Shown here: positions 33,561-44,457 of the stretch, piece after piece
How positions within the stretch are numbered: position 1 is the stretch's first letter
Layout of the letters: every line of letters begins with the position of its first letter
DNA from: Malania oleifera
Lineage: Eukaryota > Streptophyta > Magnoliopsida > Santalales > Ximeniaceae
Length of the DNA stretch: 64,000 nucleotides
Assembly (NCBI RefSeq): GCF_029873635.1
Contig: NC_080420.1
Location: 34,246,231-34,310,230 of the forward strand
Direction: 5' to 3'
Notes under the pieces: model-generated
The model's input: the letters and a program-made list of their open reading frames with translations, nothing else
Databases searched by the model: none
Told to the model about the DNA's origin: nothing
Made by a program: the position numbers and the translations under genes

Positions 33561-34440
33561 ATAAATTTCTTCTTTACATTCCTTTCCTTTCTATCCAAAC
33601 TGAATAATCGTAATAAGGTAGCTATAATAGTTACCTAGTCCCTTTAATGGATTACCATTTATTAAGAACAAAATTTATCAAAAGAAGAAATACTCATGAA
33701 AGCAAAAAAAGAAAAATAAAAAATAAAAATTCCATTCTACTACCTAGCCACAACAAGCCCATGGGAGGGGAATGACACGCTTCGTGCCATGTAAATGTGC
33801 AAGGTCCTCCCCCTTGGTCAATAATATGGCACCTTTGTTGTGGCAAAAGTAGGCTTACCGGAAACCAGCCTATCCAAACCTAGCCAACCACAACAGAACA
33901 CACCCTCAAGAGCAATATCCTACTGCCTAGTTGAGACTGCCAAACACCAATATATAAATTAGCTAGCCAACAAAGAGCTGTCTGTCTCAACCCCACTAAC
34001 TAATATCTAGGTACAACATTGCTATAATAAATCTCATATTCAGTATTATTTGCCTTAAAAAATAAAACACAAATAAACAAATTAACCAATCATAAAGTAG
34101 GCCATGCACACAAAACTTGAAGTTGTAATAGGAGGAAAGTAATCAAGGACACAAGGGGCAATCACAAATAGTTAAATACCCACACCGGAACTAGATTGAA
34201 CTCCAAACTCCATGCTAAAAATTTCAGCAACAGAAAGCCAATGACACAGTGAAGTGACAAATTTGTGATCAAAATCATAACATGATTTAAAACCCGAAAC
34301 AGCTGAATCAGTTCAAAAATTAATCTCAAAGCATTCAACACATAGCATCCGACTTCTAATAAAACTTAAATAAGAAATCCATCATACTATAGAGCCAATT
34401 ACCAAATTGTTGGCCACAAAGAAAACCAAACAGCGGTCTA
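33561..34440. other. Spacer and probable downstream flank of RPS28
   Basis: No ORF of note. CCACAACAA near 33748 and its complement TTGTTGTGG near 33835 form a short foldback of about 100 bp, with an inner GGGAGGGG/CCTCCCCC pairing. Confidence 0.4.
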
Positions 34441-34483
34441 GCAAAATGCCAAAAGTGGCAGGAGTCACTTAGAGAAGGGCACA

Positions 34484-34684
34484 TCAGCGCAGCCTTCTAG
34501 CTTCTCTTTCAGTCTCTAGCAGGGTGAGGACATCCCCTACCCTCACTGGTCCTTTCACATTCCTTGTGATTGTTCGATCAGAGTCCATAAATTTCACTCT
34601 CACCTGCGTGACCTGTCCTCTGGATCCCGTCCTACCAATCACTTTTATCACAGTTGCATTCTTTATCTCCTTTTGGGCATCCAT
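34484..34684 (-). CDS. RPS28: 40S ribosomal protein S28 (eS28)
   Basis: An intact 66-codon frame encodes the small-subunit protein eS28, part of the 40S head near the mRNA exit side. The sequence has the highly conserved family core ([36 protein letters not shown]) and the invariant C-terminus EREARRLR. Plant copies are typically about 64-65 residues, so the length fits and no domain is missing. The start is the only in-frame ATG upstream of the core. Immediately upstream on the minus strand is a splice acceptor (TTTATTAGCAG), which implies an intron in the 5' UTR. The coding part has no intron. It is the only clearly intact host gene here, so it is probably expressed. A pseudogene is unlikely because the frame is perfect and the promoter region has a telo-box. 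Confidence 0.95.
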   Translation of the reverse strand: MDAQKEIKNATVIKVIGRTGSRGQVTQVRVKFMDSDRTITRNVKGPVRVGDVLTLLETEREARRLR

Positions 34685-34685
34685 T

Positions 34686-35879
34686 CTGCTAATAAATGCA
34701 AAGGATTAAGATATTATTCTTAAGACTGAACATTAAAATGAAAACAAGGGCACCCCATTTATTCCAGAATAGAGCATAAGGAAGAAGATACACAACCATT
34801 ACAAAGCACTATCATATACCTACCTCTGTCAAATAGAAAAATGGGAGTTTTTTGGCTAACTAGTTTCCTCCAAACCAAGCATTAAAGAACTGTAAAAACT
34901 AAACCCTGAACATGTTCCTCATAATGTTCTTTATTTTGCACTATATAATTCCAATCTCTAATTACAACATCTTAAGAAAATACAGAGTGTTTGTGCTACC
35001 AATTCACACTACACATAATAGTCAACTAGATAACATCCAAAAAAGAAGCCAATAAAAAAGATAATGAAAAAGGATAATCAAATAGTTATGCGAAGATCAA
35101 GATCCTAAAAGCAAATAGCAATTCAAATAGCACGCACAATTGCTGTTGGTTAAGATTAGGTGTTTAGAAGCATCCAAAGGATCAAAAAGGGATACACTAT
35201 GGTAGGGTTTGGAAGTATGTATTTTAGGTCTTGGATTTAGATTTGTGTGAATTGGGTGAAAAACAATAAAACTTTGTACTGTATTTTGTCCAAATCCACA
35301 CAAATCCAAACCCAAGGCCTGAAATCCAAGCTCCTAGACACAACCTCAGGCACATACTTCTATAATTCATGGCAACAATCAAAGCAGACAATCCAAGTAG
35401 GAAGCTCAAAATCTGTCAGTTAAGCTTAGGTGTCACAAGCTCTCAAAAGATCAAAAGAGCATACCACACAGACACCATATATTAACAAATTTTCAACTTT
35501 TATACAAAAATCTTTGGTCCCCTGAAATATTTATGAAACTTAACTATTAAAAAAAACCAGAAGAATAAAAAATTTATTTCCACACAATGAAATTGCAGTC
35601 TTTTCCTTGATTGGCAAGGCATATCACGTAACCCAATTTAATCATGAACAAAATACAATAATAATAAATTGCATATCATAAATATCACTCTCATTGCAAT
35701 CGGTTAAACACTCACAGTGGCGCAAGAGAAAATCAAATCCGGAATCCAAAGGTTGGAGAAAGAGAACCCGGATTTGAGGTCGGAAGGGGGAAAAAGAGAA
35801 ACCCAGATTCGTAGAAACAAGAAAATAACAAGCAAGGTAGACGAAGGTAGAGCAAGAAATAAGAAGCGAGAAGATTTAC
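34686..35879 (-). other. RPS28: Probable 5'-UTR intron of RPS28
   Basis: On the minus strand TCACAG|GTAAATC (donor at 35879) and TTATTAGCAG| (acceptor ending 34686, two bases before the ATG) bound about 1.2 kb of AT-rich sequence without coding text. Leader introns are common in plant ribosomal protein genes. Small frames at 35097-35409 inside it look spurious. Confidence 0.65.
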
Positions 35880-36010
35880 CTGTGACGAGAGGGGCACGAG
35901 GAGATTGGAGGAGCGCCTACAATGCTCAAGTTCAGCAGCAGAGGGCAGTCGTTGCGCGAGGGAGAGAATTAGGGTTTGGGTGTAATCGTATATTGGGAAG
36001 GTGTTTTGTA
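35880..36010 (-). promoter_or_regulatory. RPS28: RPS28 first exon (5' UTR) and proximal promoter with telo-box
   Basis: On the minus strand the telo-box CAAACCCTAATTC (about 35980-35968) is followed by a CT-rich leader and the splice donor. The telo-box AAACCCTAA is a known element of plant ribosomal protein promoters and leaders. No clean TATA box is seen. The transcription start is estimated only. Confidence 0.6.
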
Positions 36011-37175
36011 ATTTGCGCTCTCCGCGAGGGCAAAAATGTCAAAAGAACCTATACGGAAATTGCTGGTTCCGCTCCGTTCGGTATATTTGGGTCGCGTTTA
36101 AATTTTGAAAAATATTATGTAAATAAAATTACAAAAATTTTAAAAAAATAAAGAATTAATTTTACCTATTATTATTTACTTTTTATAATTTTAAAATATA
36201 TTAAAGGAAAATTTTTATTTTAATTATATTTTATATTGAGAAAAATATAAAAAATTAAACTTTTAATTATTTTCAAATAAATTTCTAAATTAAAATGAAC
36301 TCTTAATATTACATTACGTTTGATTCCCAAAATATTTATTTTTAAAAATATATCAATTATATAAAATAAAAAAAAAGTTGTTAACATAAAACAAATAAAA
36401 GAGTGAAACTTTTAAGAATATATAATAAGGAATAGATTAAAAATAATTATTTTCAAATTTTACCATTAGAACGCCTATTCAAAACAATAAAAATATGTAA
36501 AAAATATTTATTATCCCTATTTTTAAATTTCTCATTATCTCTCATCTTATAACAAAAAGTAAACATAACTTTAAAGTATTAAATTTTTGTTTGACAGTAC
36601 TTAAAAAATTTTATATCATATATTAGTTAAAATAAGTGGTACTACACAACAAATACTATTTGACATGTTAAAAAAATGTTTAATCTTTTATCTTAGAAAA
36701 GAAGTGTTTGAAGCAAATTTAAAGTTCGAATTTCAAGCTTCCAAATGCAAGATAAGAGAATAAAATTCTCTTTTTAAAATCTCTCCAAATCTTTTTTCAA
36801 AACTTTGAATCTAATACCTCTAATGATTAATGAATGTCATAATACGATAGGTTCTACTACTAATTAAATTAAAATATCATAATCAAATGTAATTAGAATA
36901 TTTGATAACATACCATTCTTTTACTTTTCACGTTATATTAGATAATAAAACTCAAATCTTCATCGAATCCTCAAAAAAGCAATTTTCTTTATCCTCACAT
37001 CTCACAAAACTTTCATTCTTTGAAATTATTTTAAAAAAAAAAATTTATGTGCTTATTTTTGTGTATAATACACTCGTTCATAATATAACTATTTTTTATT
37101 TTATTAATTTTATCCTTTTAAGTATTGAATCAACATGGATGGAGTCTCTCTAATATTGAAAAAAATGATAAGAAT
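36011..37175. other. Very AT-rich spacer, no gene seen
   Basis: Long A/T runs, no ORF with recognisable content. Upstream regulatory sequence for RPS28 may lie at its left end. Confidence 0.5.
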
Positions 37176-37329
37176 AAAATTTATTGCTATAACAACAAAA
37201 ATAACAACAACAAAATGGGGTTGGTTATATGAATCATTTTCCGCCAATTTATGTGATCATGGACCATTTCTTTTTATAAATTCAAGGATATTAAATTCTT
37301 ACTCATTATCTCCTCCCAAGTTATTTTAG

Positions 37330-39190
37330 GTTTACCCCTACCCCTTCTACTGCCCCCTACAGTAACTAAGTTACTCTTCCTCACAGGTGTACTATAAGGC
37401 CTACGTTGCAAGTGTCCATACCATCTAATTCATCGCTCCTTTATCTTATCTTCTATAGGAGTTACACCTAACTTACCACGAATATGTTCATTTCTTAATT
37501 TATCTTTCAATGTTATATCACTCATCCATCTAAACATTCTCATCTCTGCAACTTTTACTTTTTGGATATTATGTTTCTTCATCGTCCAACATTCCGATCC
37601 ATATAGCATAGCTGGTCTTATTGCTGTCCTCTAAAACTTCCCTTTCAATTTTAAGAGTATTCTAGGATCACATAACACACTTGAAGCACTTCTCCATTTT
37701 ACCCAACCTGCTTTAACTCTATGCATTATATCATCATCAATTTCTCTTTCAGCTTGCATAATAGATCCAAGGTATCAAAATCTACAAGTGCTATTTATTT
37801 CTTCATCATCAATTTTAACTTTGTCTCCAATATTCCTCCTATCATTACTAAAATTATATTTCATATATTCTGTTTTATTTCTACTTATCGTAAAGCCTCT
37901 AGATTCTAAAACTTCTCTCCATAATTCTAACTCAGCCTCTACTTCGTCCCTAGTTTCGTCAATTAATACAATATCATTTGCAAACAACATACACCATGAA
38001 ACCTCCTTTTGAATACTTTTAGTCAATTAGTCTATCGCTAAAGCAAAAAAATAAGAACTCAAAGCAGATCCTTGATGTACACCTATGGTAATTGGAAATT
38101 CTCTAGTTTTTCCATCTACAGTCCTTACACTAGTCATTACTTCATCGTACATATCTTTAATGACATTGGTATACCTACAACATACACCTTTTTTTTTCTA
38201 AAACTCACTATAGAACTTCCTCATGTATCTTATCATATGCTTTCTCAAGGTCAATAAATATCATATGTAAGTCTCTCTTCTATTCCCTAAACTTTTCCAT
38301 TAATCTTCTTAAAAGATAAATAGCTTCTGTGGTAGATCCCTCGGGCATAAAACCAGATTGATTTTACAAAATCTTCATTTCTAACTTTAATCTTTGTTCA
38401 ACTACTCTTTCTCATAGTTTCATCATATGACTCATAAGTTTAATTCCACGATAGTTATTACAATTTTGAATATCTCCTTTATTTTTGTATATAGGTATTA
38501 CAGTTTTTTTCCTCTATTCATCTGGCATTTTCTTAGTTTTTACAGTTGTATTAAATAAATTAGTTAACCATATAATTTCATTATCACCTACGCATTTTCA
38601 AACTTCAATTGGGATGTTATCTGGTCCCATAACTTTCCCATTATTCATCTTTTTTAGTGCCAACTTAACTTTGTTAACTCTAATTTTGCGAATAAATCTT
38701 ATATTTTTAGTCTTTTCCTCATTTGACAATTTTAAGTTTAAGCCTTCTATTTGGTTTTCGTTAAACAACTTACTAAAGTAACTTTGTCGTCTCTCTTTAA
38801 TAACTTCGTCCTTAACCAAGACAATATCATCCTTGCTTTTTATACATTTTACATTCCCTAAGTCCTTGCTCTTCCTTTCTCTAACTTTAACAAGTTTAAA
38901 TATATCTCTTTCCCCTTCTTTTGTACCTAATCTATTATACAAACTATTAAATGATCTATATTTAGCTTCACTAACGGCCCTTTTTGCATCTTTTCTTGCC
39001 TCCTTATATTTTTCAAAGTTATCTTTGTTTCTACATTTTTGCCACGTTTTATACCAAATTCTTTTTGTCTTTATGATTTTTTGTACATTTTTATCCCACC
39101 ACCAACTCTCTTTGCTATTCGAGAATCTTCCCCTTGATTCACCTAAAATCTCTTTTGCTATCTTTTTAATAGAGCTAACTAATCTATTCT
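37330..39190 (-). pseudogene. LINE reverse transcriptase and C-terminal region
   Basis: Minus-strand frames give, in order, LGNVKCIKSKDDIVLVKDE, ALKKMNNGKVMGPDNIP (38942-38598), an RT core in pieces (38590-38030), CMLFANDIVLIDETRDEVEA, LELWREVLESRGFTISRNKT (38000-37790), and a C-terminal NIQKVKVAEMRMFRWMSDIT, LRNEHIRGKLGV. The catalytic FADD motif reads FAND, a loss of a key Asp. Many stops lie between segments. The wording is that of plant RTE-clade LINE ORFs. Confidence 0.88.
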
Positions 39191-40276
39191 AAAGAGTATT
39201 TGTATCTATCTCATCCTCAAAGGTCCAATCCCCATCTTTGATCATTTTATTTTTAAATTTTATTATATTTTCTCCTTTAGGTTTCACCATCTAGTTCTCC
39301 TACACTGGTTTATTTTATCCATTTTCTTCCATTTTTTAATACATATATCTAACAATAAGATTTTATGTTGTGTGGTTAGGCTTTCACTTAGAATAACTTT
39401 ACAATCCTTGCATGATAAACGATCTACCCTCCTAGTTCAAAAAAATCTATTTGACTTCTATTTTGTCCATTTTTAAAGGTTATTAAGTGTTTTTTCTCTC
39501 TTCTTAAAGCAAATATTTATTATACTAAAATCATATGATATAGCAAAGTCTAAGATCATCTCCCCAAACTCATTTTTCTCTCCATATCCATATCCTCTAT
39601 GTATCCTTTCATAATTTTTATTATCTCTTCCAACGTGTCCATTCAGATCTCCTCCTATAAATATTTTCTCAGTCCTTGGTATGCCTTATATAATACTATC
39701 CATATCTTCCCAAAATTGTTTCTTAAGATTTTCTACTAAGCCAACTTGAGAAGCATAAGCACTAATGATATTTATTATCTCTCATCCTAATACCATATTG
39801 ATTTTTATAATTTTATCTCTTACTCTAGTTACATCCACAATGCTATCTTTTAAGTTTTTGTCTATAATAATGTTTACTCCATTCTTATGTTTTTCTTTTC
39901 TAGTGTACCAAAGTTTAAATCCTGATTTATCGACTTCTCTAACTTTCTCTCCTACCCACTTAGTTTCTTGAAGGCAAATTATATTAATTCTTCTTCTAAT
40001 CAGTGTATCCACAATTTCCATGCTTTTACCCATGAGTGTCCCTATATTCCAAGTTGCTAATATAATCCTAGTTTCCTGAACTAACGTTTTTACCTGCCCA
40101 CTTCTAGAATGATGCAGGAACCCTCGTATAATTGACACCATAATTGGGTGTCGACATAACGCATCGCTTCGGGACGACAACTTAGTCCGCCCTCGCCCAC
40201 TTTTCGTTACACCCGAGTGGTTCAAGTGCAACGCGTCGTGCGTACGATAAGGATTGATATCATAATGATCTGACAA
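39191..40276 (-). pseudogene. LINE apurinic-type endonuclease domain
   Basis: The minus-strand frame from 40276 reads ILATWNIGTLMGKSMEIVDT, RRRINIICLQETKWVGEKV (catalytic Glu in QETKW), FKLWYTRKEKHKNGVNIII and TRVRDKIIKINMVLG before a stop near 39780. Later parts (GGDLNGHVGRD-like text near 39620-39660) continue in other frames. It belongs to the endonuclease/exonuclease/phosphatase fold and nicks target DNA in LINE insertion. Confidence 0.88.
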
Positions 40277-40375
40277 ATTTTACGCTGGCTGTCAGCTACC
40301 TAACGCAACCATCATCCTTAATTGGGGCTTGGGACTGACTGTGTGTGAAAAAATTAGGACATTAAGTACATCACA

Positions 40376-40772
40376 GACGGAGTTAAAATTTAGTGCTATA
40401 AATATAGTAAAAATTATTTTGTGTGTGTGTGTGTATCAATAAGAAATTAGGACTAGAATTTTTAACACAAAATTTTATGATTCAATTTAAAATAATTAAG
40501 CCATAAAGTGATAATGTGTGAGAAAAAAAACATAAAAAATATTAAATGTTATAATTTTTTTTAGTGATTAAACCTAGCCCCCCCCCCCCCCCTAACCCAA
40601 TATTTTCATTTTAGTTAGAGTTTGGGACTTTTATATTGGAGTTTTTAAGTTTGAACCTTAAAATGTCTTGAAAAAAGATAGAAGATAGGAGATGAATTTG
40701 CTTCTATTGCACATTTTAGGCCAAATAGACTAAAAAAAGTCCCGCCACCACCGCCATATCTCCCTTAACCAA

Positions 40773-40803
<31 letters not shown>

Positions 40804-41640
40804 AAAAAAAAAAATCTTTGATTTGTTAGTATATATATACTAATCGACTTTCCCAAAGTCAGTTCTAACCCATGTGATTGCCACGTGTCCCCCCCCCCCC
40901 CCCGGGGTGCTCACGTGCCCCCTCTCCCCCTATTACCCCAAGCCTATATCTTCTTCTCCTTCTCCCCCCCTCTTGCCATTTGACCCTTCTCGTTTCTTCT
41001 TCCGTTTCCTTCTTCTTCCTTTCTCCTCCAACCTCCCTCAGTACCTTCACCCTTTTACTCTTCCAGTCACTCTCTTTTAAGGGCCAGTGAGCACATTGTC
41101 AGTAAAGGTTTTCACTAATTTGAAATTTTTGTTTTGATTTCATACATTTATTTCATTTTTTGTGAGATGATAATTTATATATATATATATGAAATTATAT
41201 TTGTTTGATATTATTGTGATTTAATCATAATATTTATTAATGTGCTAGAATTTTTTAATATTATTAAACCTTGATTCTTATTGTGTAAATAATAGTTCTT
41301 ACTGATTTGAAAATAGTTATTTGTTGATATTTTGTTTGAAATAATGTTTATTTGAAGCAAAAAGGAATTAATATTTATAGAGAAACTTTTATTCTGATAT
41401 TTGTTACGAATTGGAGCTAATAATTGTTAAACATTTTCAATAGTAGTAATGTTTTGTTAAAGAAGTTATTTCTATTAAATATTTATTTAGATTAAAATAA
41501 AAATTTGAGGAAAAAAAGTAATTCTTATATTGTAGTTAAAATCTATTTTTGTAAGAAAATAATAATTACACGAGGTTAATTTAATTTTTAGTTTTTTGGG
41601 AAAAAAATGTTAGTTTAGTAATTCTCTATTGTGAGTATAC
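40376..41640. other. Spacer with homopolymer C tracts, no gene seen
   Basis: Contains C runs near 40578-40592, 40771-40790 and 40890-40903, a short (GT)n (40421-40434) and a CT-rich block 40905-41070. Small frames here on both strands are low-complexity artefacts. Confidence 0.6.
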
Positions 41641-41676
41641 TCATCAACAAGCAAAATTCTTTTTGTTTTTTTGATC

Positions 41677-41895
41677 AACTAGTCCTCTTTCTTCTTTTTG
41701 CAACTATCTTCTGCACTGACCAAGTTATAGTAGTTGAGATCTACCACTAAGCCACTCCTGCACACTTGTAAGAACACTGCATTCTGATCTTCTTTATGCC
41801 TTTTCAAGAGTGGAGCTGGAATGGTCTCCGTAATATCCCAAGCTTGGTTCATGAGATCCTCAAGTTTCTTACTTTCTTGGGCTGAAGTGGGCTCC
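41677..41895 (-). pseudogene. Unidentified coding-like remnant, C-terminal part (continues beyond the solo LTR)
   Basis: On the minus strand an open frame enters from the LTR edge and reads EPTSAQESKKLEDLMNQAWD, ITETIPAPLLKRHKEDQNAV and FLQVCRSGLVVDLNYYNLVS, then ends in a Lys-rich KKKKED and a stop. The frame has no stop over about 70 codons and a protein-like composition. I do not recognise the family. It joins in frame across the target duplication with 44327-44457, so the two halves were one exon or ORF before the LTR inserted. It may be the last exon of a host gene, a captured gene piece, or an element ORF. Confidence 0.5.
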
Positions 41896-44326
41896 TAGTG
41901 GCCTTACAAGGTTTAAAATCTTGTTATCTTGTTTTGATGCAAACAAACAAGTGGAATTTAACATATTTGTGTGAGTAATGTTATTTCAGGACTCATATAT
42001 GAGAAAGCAAGGTCAAAGTGCCCACAAGGATCAAATATGATGAAAGTAAGGTCAAAATGCTCACAAGGATCAAATGAAGCGTAAAAGAGTCAAAACATGG
42101 ATTTAAAGATGATATATTAAAACTTGAAGAATATGAGGACATGAATGATTTGTTGAAAGCCAAGGAATGTTAAAGTCAAAAGAGTCAAAGAAAAGCAAAG
42201 TGAGAAAGTTCAAAGAATATGAAAGCTTAAAGAAAAGATGGAAGCTTGAAGAAAAGATGGACTCAATCCAAGTACAAAACATGAAGACTCAAAAACCTAA
42301 AATGAGAAAAGTCTTAGAAGTCTAATATAAGTGCTTTAATGTTTAAAATATAGTTTGAAATATTTTGAAACTATTAGGTTAACTTCTTAGACTTAGATAC
42401 CTTTTAAAATATCTGGAAAATATTTTTATAAGGTCAAAAATTATTCTAAAAAGGTTAGAATCATTTTTGGAATGAAAAGCACCAAAAAGAGTTTTTCCAA
42501 ATGCTGTCAATTTTTATACATCCGCATTGAGGTGAATTTTTCTCTATCTAAAACTCTTTATTTTAAAATGTGTCCAACATGAAAGTTGTAGGATTTTCTC
42601 TTAGCTTTCGTTTTACATCAAGAACATAAAATTTGGAGTTATACAGAAAAAGGTATGCCCAAAACACTGAAGCGGGGTCATTGTTGTCAAACATCTGAAC
42701 ACTGTTCACAAGAGGGACTTCAGCTGTCTGAACAGCACACAGAACCACCTCAGACATTTGAACTTGTCACTTCAAACGTCTAAAAACTTTCTAAAAAAAT
42801 AAATAAATAAAGAGGCAGTAGCTGTTCAGACTTCTGAACCTGGCACTTCAGACATCTGAACTTGACACCTCAGACGTCTAAACCCTACTTCAGACATCTG
42901 ACCATGTGTCTAGTTCATTTTTTAAGGGGTTTCAGGAACTTCAGATGACTAAACTCGAATCTTCAAACATCTGAACACTGTTCAACGGGAAAATTTATTA
43001 AATTCTAATATTTTAAAATATAGCCGTTTGAGCTCCAAACTTTCTAAAACTTGGGAAACTCTCTAAGGAAACTTTTGTAACATGGAAACAAGTCTGAAAG
43101 CCTATAAATACATGGTTTTGCAAATCAAAATACATCCAAGAATTGAAAAATCTATTTGTAAAGTTGAAAGAACTCTTGTTCTTCCTAAGCTCTCTTGCTC
43201 ACTCATTGCAAAACTCTTTTGCTAAGATATTTTGAAGTGCTAATCCTTCATTCTCTGAATTCCTACTGCTAATCCTCATCTAAGAAGGATATTGGTGAAT
43301 TCTACATTTGATCTTTATTCTATCTCATATTGATATTTTACATTGAAGTATATAGTGTTGAAATTGTACTAACTTGCTCTTTGAGAGAGTATACTTGTAC
43401 GCAGATTATATATTGTTTTCTTGTAGTTCTTTGACGTTCCAAGGATTGTTTGGATCATTGGCTAAGTAAGAGGATATTGCTTAGAGAGGCGGGCTCTAGC
43501 CTAAAGGAGTGACCGAACAAGGGGACATCGTTTGGAAAGGCGGGATCTGGCCTAGTGAAGGAGTGTTTCAGCGTGGGGTATCGCTTGTAAAGGTTTTGTT
43601 CCACCCCTCAACAGAACAGGTTTAGTGAATCCTTTGGTGGTTTGCCAAAGGCGAGAACGTAGGCTGGGTATAAGTTGAACCTCGTAAAAATCCTCGTCTC
43701 ACTCTCTTTTTTCCTATTCTTTATTTTCAATGCATATTTAAATTGCGTGGATGGTTTAAATTTGAAAATCATATAAACTATGTAAATTTGGAAATCAAAC
43801 AAACTTAAGGTTTAATTTTGATTTGGGTTGCGGAAATCGAAAGGGAGTACGTTGGTTACACCATATCTTGCGGAAACCATACGTGAGTACATTATTTGGT
43901 TAACATCCCAAAGATAAATTTACCAAGAGTTTATTTGAATTCTAAATATTTGGAAACAGTGATTGGATTCATTTATACAGGGGTTTACATCAGCAAACAT
44001 AAATTCTCATTCACTACAGGGCTTGGTTCAAATTTGGCTAATATCAACAAACAACCATTTTGAGTTTTCATATTACATAAGTACTGTATATTGGCTTGTT
44101 TGTTTGTTTTCTAATTATAGTTGATTGGTTTGGTTGAATGATTAGATGTTTGTATGGTTAATGATTAAATTAAGAAACTAAGTTCTTGAGTGCTTAACAA
44201 ATTAAACAAATAAATCACAAATTGGTTAAAACAAATAAAAATAAGTTTAAGAATTCTAAAAAGGAATTAAAAGAAATTTTTGAAAGTCAATTCACCCCCT
44301 CTCTTGGGAAGCTATTCCTAATTTCA
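41896..44326 (+). mobile_element. Solo LTR, Sirevirus-like, family with TTCAGACATCTGAA dyads
   Basis: The 2431-bp unit has a decayed start TAGTGGCCTTACAAGG and an end TTCACCCCCTCTCTTGGG...TTTCA, matching Sirevirus-like LTR ends. The flanks GCTCC and ACTCC agree at 4 of 5 bases. No primer site, gag or polypurine tract adjoins it, so it is a solo LTR. It has TATA (CTATAAATA, 43102-43110), and the U5 unit GAGAGGCGGGCTCTAGCC occurs about three times (43455-43590). Confidence 0.85.
42690..42990 (+). promoter_or_regulatory. Dyad array TTCAGACATCTGAA upstream of TATA
   Basis: At least ten copies of CTTCAGACATCTGAAC-like motifs (6-bp arms TTCAGA/TCTGAA around CA) or degenerate forms lie 110-410 bp before CTATAAATAC. 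Confidence 0.75.
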
Positions 44327-44457
44327 ACTCCAAAATTGATAATGATTTATGGGTACCAAACATTTGGGCCTCCACTCCAACTTTTTTTTTTTTGAGCTTC
44401 CAGTTTAACCTTGCTGCTTTTCACCCTCTTTACATTTAAATTCAAACTGTCCTTGAT
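44327..44457 (-). pseudogene. Unidentified coding-like remnant, N-terminal part
   Basis: On the minus strand the frame reads NQGQFEFKCKEGEKQQG, a stop, TGSSKKKKVGVEAQMFGTHK, then SLSILE up to the LTR edge, where it continues in frame at 41895. The poly-Lys comes from a 12-A run. The left context (toward 44470) repeats CCTATAAGGACTACAGGGTG twice, so the upstream end may be inside another LTR rather than coding. Confidence 0.45.

Larger units (their letters stand above)
37180..40345 (-). mobile_element. RTE-type LINE (non-LTR retrotransposon), nearly full length but inactive
   Basis: The element covers about 3.2 kb on the minus strand. Its 5' part encodes an endonuclease, the middle an RT, and the 3' end closes with a short TTGTTGTTATTTTTGTTG tail (37188-37216), the low-complexity tail type of plant RTE elements. 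No clear target duplication was found; GAAAAAA-rich text occurs at both ends. Frameshifts and stops are present throughout. Confidence 0.85.

Noticed and set aside
35717-36151. Plus-strand frame of 144 codons over the RPS28 promoter and leader
   Set aside because: It is antisense to the RPS28 first exon and telo-box, rich in charged residues from purine-rich text, and matches nothing recognisable.
37721-39192. Several plus-strand frames of 60-119 codons
   Set aside because: All are antisense to the LINE RT region.
40865-41090. Pro-rich and Arg/Gly-rich small frames
   Set aside because: Low-complexity C- and CT-rich sequence, overlapping on both strands, no start context or homologous motif.
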